44,638 nt of DNA, taken from assembly GCA_029565065.1 (NCBI GenBank), contig JAKQOW010000052.1, forward strand, positions 1 to 44,638. Direction: 5' to 3'. This document shows positions 9,206-15,536 of the stretch, one piece after another. A program made the translations under genes and the position numbers. Every line of letters starts with the position of its first letter. Within the stretch, counting starts at the first letter, position 1. Under the pieces are notes generated by a model. The model searched no databases and had not been told where the DNA came from. It worked only from the letters and a program-made list of their open reading frames with translations. Source of the DNA: Acidobacteriota bacterium (lineage in GTDB: Bacteria; Acidobacteriota; JAAYUB01).

Positions 9206-9538
9206 CCTCCGTAATTCGTAATCGTAATCGTAATCGTAATCGTAATCGTAATTCGTGATCGTAATCGAGGCTCGAGGCTCGAGACTAGAGGCTCGTTGCC
9301 AAGGTGCGGACATTGGGGCTCGGGGTTCGGGGCTCGGGGTTCGGGGTTCGGGGTTCGCGGTTCGGGGTTCGCGGTTCGGGGCTGGCGATTCGCGGCTCGC
9401 GGTTCGGGTATTTCCGTTCATCTAACGTTTTCTGTTTTCCGTCTCTCGTCTTCCGTCTCCCGTCTTCCGTCTCCCGTCTCCCGTCTCCCGATTCACTGAT
9501 TCACCCTTTCCCCATTCACCCTTTCCCCCATTCACCGG
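9206..9538 (-). repeat. Repeat cluster C (right half of the split cluster)
   Basis: In plus-strand order: CGTAAT hexamers (9210-9267), GAGGCTC heptamers ending CTCGTTGCC (9267-9300), GGGGTTC/GGGGCTC heptamers (9315-9408), CGTCTCC/CGTCTTC heptamers (9439-9490), then ATTCACC-based 8-bp and longer units (9491-9537). Same order as cluster L at the right edge. The final array overlaps the stop codon of the DinB-like gene. Confidence 0.85.
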
Positions 9539-10122
9539 CCGACTGGGCGGCGGGGGGAGCGAGGCTGCCGACGGTCAGGTCCAGTGCCCCTGGCCCGGTG
9601 CGCCGGCGCGGCCTCACGCAGCCGGGAGGACCACTGCCACAGCCCGCTGATGGCGGCCGGCGGGAGGCGGTGGCCCAGCGCCCGGGCCGCGACGACGAGC
9701 TGCCCCCGGTGGTGCGACTCGTGGGACAGGGCGTATCCGCAGAAGAGGACCGCGTCGCGGGGCATGGCGCCGTAGATGAACCGGCTCTTCACGCCGGGAA
9801 ACGGGCCGCCGTTTGCCAGCCCCGCGCGCAGCAGGCGTTCCACGGCATCGGCGCTCAGGGCCAGGGCCGCGAGGACATCGGCCGGCGCGGCCGCGGCGCG
9901 GTTCACTTGGCGGGGGACGGCGATCCCGGATGCCGTCGCGAGGCTGTTCAGCCAGAGGCAGCGGCAGTTGTGGAGGTGGGCGGCGATGCTCCGCACGGTG
10001 CGGCGGGGCGCGCCGGGCAATCCCAGCGGCCAGAGGTCCGCGGGGAGTTGCTCCACAAGGAACGCGGTGACCCGGCTGTTGATGCGCCACGCATTCAGGA
10101 TGGATTCATGAAGCGCGTTCAT
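9532..10122 (-). CDS. DinB family putative metal-dependent protein
   Basis: A 196-residue four-helix-bundle protein of the DinB/YfiT type. The family's three metal-binding His residues are visible as His49 (AAHLHN) and the pair His134 and His138 (SHESHHRGQ), spaced as expected. DinB-fold proteins include thiol transferases and many uncharacterised damage- or stress-linked proteins, so no reaction can be assigned. The last 30 residues are Arg/Pro-rich and look like run-on sequence. The stop codon TGA lies in the GGTGAATGG units of repeat cluster C, so the natural C-terminus may have been replaced. The next gene upstream on this strand is the VOC gene, 106 bases away. Confidence 0.82.
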   Translation of the reverse strand: MNALHESILNAWRINSRVTAFLVEQLPADLWPLGLPGAPRRTVRSIAAHLHNCRCLWLNSLATASGIAVPRQVNRAAAAPADVLAALALSADAVERLLRAGLANGGPFPGVKSRFIYGAMPRDAVLFCGYALSHESHHRGQLVVAARALGHRLPPAAISGLWQWSSRLREAAPAHRARGTGPDRRQPRSPRRPVGR

Positions 10123-10228
10123 GCGTTGCTTCCACCTCCAGCTACTGACGGGGTGGCGTCAGGCGCCTCCGGCATCTGCAGCCGGGCGCGCGGCGCCGCC
10201 AGCGGAATGGCTGTGATCGGCCGCGGCG

Positions 10229-10693
10229 TCACGGACCGGCGCGGCGCTCCAGTTGCCACAGGCCGTGTTCCACGCCGCCCTGGATGTAGATGGCGAACGT
10301 GCCGTGGCCCGGGATCGCCAGCGGCGGATGGGCGATGACGGCGCCGGCGGATGCCGCGGCGGCGACCGCCGCCTCGATGTCGTCCACGAGCCAGTAGGGC
10401 CGCACGATCGGCGTTTCCGACTCGCGCAGTGGCGCCCGGACGCCCACCAGGCCGCCGCCCGGCAGAACCGCCGTCCGCGCCTGGCCGAGCCCGGGATCGG
10501 GCTCGCCGAACCGCAGCCCGTTCGCCGCCGCGTACGCGGCGCACACCGCGTCCACCTCCGGGGTCACGATTTCCAGATAGTGGATCCGCATGGCCTGTTC
10601 TCCTCGGTGGACCTCTCGATCCGGATCCGTCCGGCCCGACGTGCAGCCCAGGACGGACACGGCGACAATCGTGGCGGCGAGCATCCAGCGCAT
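10229..10693 (-). CDS. VOC (glyoxalase/bleomycin-resistance fold) protein with two possible starts
   Basis: From the upstream start (10693) the product is 154 residues. From the internal start (10591, MRIHYLEIVTPEVD) it is 120 residues, a normal single VOC domain with two beta-alpha-beta-beta-beta halves; PYWLVDDIEAAV and a final HGLWQ are family-like. The extra 34 residues form a lipoprotein-type signal, with the lipobox VLGC ending at Cys17. Both starts have good ribosome sites: AAAGGAGG 7 bases before the first, GAGGAG about 8 bases before the second. The long form would be a membrane-anchored lipoprotein and the short form cytoplasmic. Substrate unknown. It is divergent from the beta-galactosidase gene; the 275 bases between hold no other gene. 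Confidence 0.8.
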   Translation of the reverse strand: MRWMLAATIVAVSVLGCTSGRTDPDREVHRGEQAMRIHYLEIVTPEVDAVCAAYAAANGLRFGEPDPGLGQARTAVLPGGGLVGVRAPLRESETPIVRPYWLVDDIEAAVAAAASAGAVIAHPPLAIPGHGTFAIYIQGGVEHGLWQLERRAGP

Positions 10694-10968
10694 GAATCGG
10701 CCTCCTTTAAAACACCAGACTGCGGCCTGCTCATCATCATCGGCGTCAACAGCGGCCTGACATCAGCCTGCCGCAGCGCTTCGCTGATGATCTGAGTCGT
10801 TCCATTGTAGGTTGTCTCCTCCGCCGGATCAAGTTCCGAGCGGCGGGATCCGCCCGCTGCGCCGCGCGGATGGAAGGGGGCCGCGCCCTCGCGCCGGTGA
10901 ATTGCGTTTGGGATTGGGCGGGCTTTCGGATGATAATACCGTGTGCGAATTTCATGACGAGGTGCGCG

Positions 10969-12837
10969 ATGTCTGAGCGTCTGCTGAGCCGGCGGATTCA
11001 TCTGCTGGCGGGTGTCCTCGCCGCCGCCGTGGCGCTGGCGGCGGCGGCGCTCCCGATCGCGGCGCCGCCGAGCGCCCGTGCGGCCGAAACCGCGCCGGCT
11101 GTCGGCTTCCATTTTGAGGGTGCGCAATTCATGCTGGACGGGAAGCCGTTCCAGATCCGGGCGGGCGAGCTGCACTTCCAGCGCATCCCCCGGGAGTACT
11201 GGCGCGACCGGCTGCTCAAAGCCCGGGCGATGGGCCTCAACACCGTGGGCGCCTATGTCTTCTGGAACGCGCTGGAGCCGGAGCCGGGCCAGTGGGATTT
11301 TTCGGGGCGCAACGACGTCGCCGCGTTCGTCCGGGAGGCCGGCGCGGCCGGGTTGCGCGTGCTGCTCCGGCCCGGGCCGTACGCCTGCGCCGAGTGGGAC
11401 TTCGGCGGCCTGCCGGCGTGGCTGCTCCGCGTCCCCGACATCCGGGTGCGCTGCTCGGCCCCGCTCTACCTCGAGGCGTGCGAGCGGTACGTCACCCGGC
11501 TGGCCGGCGAGGTGCGCGACCTGCAAGCCAGCCGCGGCGGGCCGATTCTCATGGTCCAGCTCGAGAACGAGTACGGCTCCTTCGGCAACGACGCCGCCTA
11601 CCTGCCGCGCTTGCGCGACGCCTGGCGCCGCGCCGGCATCGACGTCCCGTTCTACACCGCCGACGGCCCCTGGCCCGCCATGCTGGCGGCGGGCACCGTC
11701 CCCGGCGCGGCCATCGGACTGGACCCGGCCCACACCGCCGAGCACTTCGCCGCGGCCGAGCGGCTGGGGCGCGGCGTGCCCGTCTTCTGCAGCGAGCTCT
11801 ACCCCGGCTGGCTCACCCACTGGGGTGAGCCGTGGGCGCGCGCGGCCACCGAAAAGATCTCCGCCCAGCTCCAGTGGCTGCTGGAAAACGGCAAGTCGTT
11901 CAGTCTCTACATGCTCCACGGCGGCACCAACTTCGGCTTCTGGGCCGGGGCGAACTACTCGGACAAGTACGAGCCCGACGTCACGAGCTACGACTACGAC
12001 GCGCCGCTGGACGAGCGGGGCCGGCCCACCCCCAAGTACCACGCTCTGCGCGAGCTGATCCGGAAGCATCTGCCACCGGACGAGACGCTCCCCGAGTTGC
12101 CGGCGCCCCTGCCGGCGATCGTGATCCCCGAGCTCCGCCTGACCGAGGAGGCGTCGCTCTGGGCCAACCTGCCGGCGGCGGCGCGCTCGCCCATGCCGGC
12201 GCCCATGGAGTTCTTCTACCAGAGCCATGGCTTCATCCTGTACCGGAGCCGGGTGCCGGCGCACGCCAGCGGCCGGCTCACCATCACGGAGCTCCACGAC
12301 TACGCCAACGTCTATCTCGACGGCGCGCTGGCGGCCAGCCTGTTCCGCGGGCTGCACCAGGACACGGTCGATATCCCCGCGGCCGATCCGCCCCAGCGGC
12401 TGGACATCCTCGTGGAGGGGATGGGCCGTATCAACTACGGGCCGCGCCTCGTCGACCGGAAGGGGATCACCGATCGGGTAACCCTGGGTGGGATGACCGT
12501 CATGGACTGGGAAGTCTTCCCCCTCCCCTTCGACGCGGCGTATCTGGCGGCGCTCCGCTTCGGGCCGCCTGACCCGGCCGTCCCGCCGGCCAAATTTTTC
12601 CGCGGCGCGTTCAACCTGGACGCCGTCGGCGACACCTATCTTGACATGAGCGGCTGGTCCAAGGGCGTGGTCTGGGTCAACGGCCACAACCTGGGGCGGT
12701 ACTGGAACATCGGCCCCCAGCAGCGGCTGTTCCTGCCGGCGCCGTTCCTGAAACGGGGCGCCAACGAGGTCATCGTCTTCGACCTTCACCGCCTCGCCGC
12801 CGTCCCCCTCCGCGGCGTCCCCGACCTCGGCGAATAG
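10969..12837 (+). CDS. Exported GH35 beta-galactosidase
   Basis: A 622-residue glycoside hydrolase family 35 enzyme with a twin-Arg-containing, strongly hydrophobic signal peptide (about residues 1-41, SERLLSRRIHLL then Ala-rich, ending ARAAE). The family signature GGPILMVQLENEYG is complete. Glu201 is the predicted acid/base, and Glu276 in CSELYPGW the nucleophile. A TIM barrel (about 45-370) is followed by beta-sandwich domains of the galactose-binding type, with a final WVNGHNLGRYW motif. It removes non-reducing beta-galactose from glycans outside the cytoplasm. Start chosen at 10969 with GAGG 6 bases upstream. It stands alone in its direction and is followed by repeat cluster D. Confidence 0.93.
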   Translation: MSERLLSRRIHLLAGVLAAAVALAAAALPIAAPPSARAAETAPAVGFHFEGAQFMLDGKPFQIRAGELHFQRIPREYWRDRLLKARAMGLNTVGAYVFWNALEPEPGQWDFSGRNDVAAFVREAGAAGLRVLLRPGPYACAEWDFGGLPAWLLRVPDIRVRCSAPLYLEACERYVTRLAGEVRDLQASRGGPILMVQLENEYGSFGNDAAYLPRLRDAWRRAGIDVPFYTADGPWPAMLAAGTVPGAAIGLDPAHTAEHFAAAERLGRGVPVFCSELYPGWLTHWGEPWARAATEKISAQLQWLLENGKSFSLYMLHGGTNFGFWAGANYSDKYEPDVTSYDYDAPLDERGRPTPKYHALRELIRKHLPPDETLPELPAPLPAIVIPELRLTEEASLWANLPAAARSPMPAPMEFFYQSHGFILYRSRVPAHASGRLTITELHDYANVYLDGALAASLFRGLHQDTVDIPAADPPQRLDILVEGMGRINYGPRLVDRKGITDRVTLGGMTVMDWEVFPLPFDAAYLAALRFGPPDPAVPPAKFFRGAFNLDAVGDTYLDMSGWSKGVVWVNGHNLGRYWNIGPQQRLFLPAPFLKRGANEVIVFDLHRLAAVPLRGVPDLGE

Positions 12838-12844
12838 GCGGCCG

Positions 12845-13120
12845 ATTCACCACCAAGGCACGAAGGGCACAAAGAGATCATCTTCATATGTCATTGATCA
12901 ATTTTCAATTGTCATGGGTCATTTCGGATGGTGAATCGGGAGACGGGAGATGGGAGATGTAAGACGGGAAGCATCAGACAAACGGGAAGACCCGAACCGC
13001 GAGCCCCGAACCGCGAGCCCCGATGTCCGATATCCGAAGTCCGATGTCCGCTGTCCAGCCAGATCCCGGGTCCTGAATCCCAACACTCCGCCTTTGTGTT
13101 CTCTGTGCCTTAGTGGTGAA
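12845..13120. repeat. Repeat cluster D between convergent genes
   Basis: Outer frame: an inverted pair of about 30 bases, 12845-12875 and 13091-13120, both reading TTCACCACYAAGGCAC on opposite strands. Inside are GGGAGAC/GGGAGAT heptamers (12937-12968), CCCGAAC/GCGAGCC heptamers (12991-13024) and TCCGATG/TCCGATA heptamers (13025-13056). There is no hexamer array here. Confidence 0.75.
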
Positions 13121-13130
13121 ACATCCAAAT

Positions 13131-13532
13131 TCACTCGCTCGATTTGCGGGCGCGGCCCATTTCCATCGCCCGGACCACGACGAAGGCGATCAGCGCGAAG
13201 ATGAAGAACACGAGCAGCAGCCAGGCCACCCCCTGCATGGCGCCGATGACGGTCCGGTAGACCTCCAGCACCCAGCGGTCGGTGGTGAGCGCCAGGATCT
13301 CCTGCTCCTTGCCCATGGGCGAGATGTACTTCTCCAGATCCCAGATCCGGACGCCGCTGGAGACGCCGATCACCAGGATGGCGAAGTCCAGGTACCGTCG
13401 CCAGGCCTGGCTGATCTCGTCCGCCATGATCCGCTGGAGGATGCTGCCGATGGGCTTCTTGAACACCACCACCAGGAGCGCGGACACCACCACCGAGATC
13501 ACGAACGTCACGGCGAGCAGGGTGAGAAACAT
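13131..13532 (-). CDS. Small membrane protein of unknown function
   Basis: A 133-residue protein with a hydrophobic N-terminal helix (about residues 2-24), a moderately hydrophobic stretch (about 48-62) and a strong C-terminal membrane helix (about 98-122), ending in a basic tail. The central region carries charged residues and no catalytic motif that I recognise. The ATG has GGAGGT 5 bases upstream. It converges on the beta-galactosidase gene across cluster D and is divergent from the exported methyltransferase. Function not assignable. Confidence 0.65.
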   Translation of the reverse strand: MFLTLLAVTFVISVVVSALLVVVFKKPIGSILQRIMADEISQAWRRYLDFAILVIGVSSGVRIWDLEKYISPMGKEQEILALTTDRWVLEVYRTVIGAMQGVAWLLLVFFIFALIAFVVVRAMEMGRARKSSE

Positions 13533-13810
13533 GGGACACCTCCGGTTGTCTTCGTTCCGCCGGCGCCCGCACCCCGGGCATCGGTCCAGCGGTCGAATCG
13601 GATAAACTCAACTTTCATGCCAAAGCATGAATCATAACTAACAATTTCACAAGTAAGGAGATATCAAGAATACGTATTGACCGGCGGATTCAACGTCCCA
13701 CCACACAAATACATTTATTGATTAGCAATATACAATTTACGTCTATATTTTCTCAACCCAATGACTCTCCTATCTCCTATCTCCTATCTACTATCTACTA
13801 TCTCCTAATC
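13533..13810. repeat. AT-rich spacer and CTCCTAT heptamer array (cluster E)
   Basis: 13533-13764 is intergenic DNA with lower G+C than its surroundings and no gene I can support. 13765-13808 is a run of CTCCTAT, CTATCTC and CTATCTA heptamers, the module found next to TTCAC arrays in clusters A and H. It is one component of the 867-base divergent intergenic region that also contains the next two elements. Confidence 0.6.
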
Positions 13811-13920
13811 CCACCAAATAACCGGCAAAATACACGCATCCAGCAATAGCCAACAATCCAACCGATCACTCTGTCTTGCCGCATGGGGGCATGATTCCGG
13901 CCCGGAGGGACGGAGGTCAA

Positions 13921-14124
13921 TAGCCAGGGGCGCAGCCACGCGCACGCGGGGCAGCGCCTGGAAAGAAGGGCAAAATGAATGTGTCGCGCCCCGCGGCTGC
14001 GGGGCGCGGAGAACGGGTTGCTGCAAACACCGCACTTCCCCGCGCCCCGTCCCCGGGGCGCGCAATCTGCAAACACCATCGCTTGTCCAGGCGCTGCCCG
14101 GCTGCGCCGGGCTGCGCCTGGCTA
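13921..14124. mobile_element. MITE-like element with TAGCCAGG inverted ends
   Basis: Left end TAGCCAGGGGCGCAGCC (13921-13937) is matched, inverted, by the right end at 14091-14124. A second inverted pair lies just inside (GGGGCAGCGCCTGG at 13950-13963 with 14088-14101). The interior has further hairpins, such as GCGCCCCG-loop-CGGGGCGC near 13987-14010. The 17 bases left of the element (from 13904, GGAGGGACGG) also match those left of the copy at 26445. No coding potential. It resembles a non-autonomous transposable element or a REP-pair-like structured element; which of these is not decidable here. Confidence 0.55.
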
Positions 14125-14182
14125 CTCTCGTTGAGCGCCAATTGATGCTGCAGGACAAAAAGGTCCAGATTCTAGGTTTGAT

Positions 14183-14309
14183 TTCCGATGTCCGATGTCC
14201 CATGTTCCGTGCTCGATATCCGCATTCCGGGAACGAGCCTCCAGTCTCGAGTCTCGAGCCTCGATTACGATTACGAGCACGAGTACGATTACGAGCACGA
14301 GTACGAACA
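14183..14309 (+). repeat. Repeat cluster F
   Basis: TCCGATG heptamers (14183-14200), then GGGAACGAG plus CCTCGAG-type heptamers (14229-14265), then a hexamer array of GATTAC, GAGCAC and GAGTAC words (14263-14309). It has the same order and polarity as clusters A and J and lies upstream of the exported methyltransferase. Confidence 0.8.
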
Positions 14310-14399
14310 GGTGAATGGCGGCATCGGGGCATTTTCATGAAACATCGGTACCGGGCGATACGTTATATATTCCCGAAATCATCCATCGGGGGAAGACTC

Positions 14400-15371
14400 A
14401 TGCCTATCGTCGCTCCATCAACCCGCCGCACGGCGCTGACCCTGCTGGCCGCGCTGTTCTTTTTGTCCGCCGGCTCACTCCGGGCCGAGGATCCCAAGCC
14501 CGCGCCTGACATTCCGGCGCTCGCCGCCCGGCACCAGGCGGCCATGGCCGCCGGTGACTGGGCCGCCGCCGCCAAGGCCGGCGAGGAACTCGTCATCGCC
14601 GTCGCCCCCCTGCACTACGACACCGCCTACGCCGTCGCCGCCGCCTTCTGCCAGATGGGCCAGGTCGAGCTCGCCTACCAGTGGCTTGAGGAGGCCAAAG
14701 GCGCCGGCTACTGGGACGTCTGGACAATGCGCAAGGACGAGCGCTTCGCCGCCATCCGGGACCAGGATCGGTTCAAGACCATCGTCCGCCAGATGCGCGC
14801 CCGCTCCTACATCCAGATGCTGGAGCGGCCCGAGCGCGAGTCGTTCCAGAAGCCGGACCAGGTCATGGCCGCGCTGGCGTTCAAGCCGGGTGAGCGGGTG
14901 GCCGACGTGGGCGCCGGCTCGGGCTATTTCACCACCCGCGTGGCCAAGGTTGTGGGCCCCGATACCGCCGTCTGGGCGGTGGACATCTCCGACGAGATGC
15001 TGAGCTACCTCGGCGACCGCATCAAGTGGGAGAAGATCGCCAACGTCAAGCTCCACAAGGCGCAGCCCACCGATCCGCTCCTGCCGCCCGGGGGCTTCGA
15101 CACCATCTTGATGGTGGACACGCTCCACTACGTCAAGGACAAGGCGGCCTACGCCGCCAAGCTCCGCGCCGCCCTGGCGCCGGGCGGGCGCGTGGTGATC
15201 ATCGACTACACGCCCAAGACCATGGAGGAGCGCCCCTGGGGGCCGCCGCCCGAGCAGCAGTTCTCCCGGCAGGAGCTGGACGCCGCGATGGCCGCCGCCG
15301 GCCTGGCGCCGGTCAGGGTGCACGAGTTCCTCACCGAGCAGTACTTCGTCGAGTACGCCGAGAAGCAGTGA
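14400..15371 (+). CDS. Exported class I SAM-dependent methyltransferase
   Basis: A 323-residue protein from the start at 14400 (GGGGGAAG 5 bases upstream). Residues 1-29 are a signal peptide (RRTALTLLAALFFLSAG, ending SLRAE). Residues about 38-130 form helical, TPR-like repeats. Residues about 150-320 are a methyltransferase with motif I VADVGAGSGYFT (167-178), an acidic beta-2 end (AVDISDEM), LMVDTLHYVKD and LAPGGRVVIIDY. A methyltransferase with an export signal is unusual because SAM is cytoplasmic; similar proteins are nevertheless annotated in several phyla. If the signal is not cleaved, it could be a membrane-anchored cytoplasmic enzyme. It lies 165 bases upstream of the kinase gene on the same strand. 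Substrate unknown. Confidence 0.82.
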   Translation: MPIVAPSTRRTALTLLAALFFLSAGSLRAEDPKPAPDIPALAARHQAAMAAGDWAAAAKAGEELVIAVAPLHYDTAYAVAAAFCQMGQVELAYQWLEEAKGAGYWDVWTMRKDERFAAIRDQDRFKTIVRQMRARSYIQMLERPERESFQKPDQVMAALAFKPGERVADVGAGSGYFTTRVAKVVGPDTAVWAVDISDEMLSYLGDRIKWEKIANVKLHKAQPTDPLLPPGGFDTILMVDTLHYVKDKAAYAAKLRAALAPGGRVVIIDYTPKTMEERPWGPPPEQQFSRQELDAAMAAAGLAPVRVHEFLTEQYFVEYAEKQ

Positions 15372-15536
15372 CGGCGGCCGAGACTCTGCGGAATCGGTCC
15401 GCCGCGCATCGGGACGCCCAGGCCGGCGGGCTCTTCACCCGGCCAATGACGGCTCATGCGGTTCCGGCGGCGCGCGTCACAACGCGGGCCGGCTCCCGGC
15501 ACGATCTCCTTGACACCATCGGACCGGGCGGCCACA

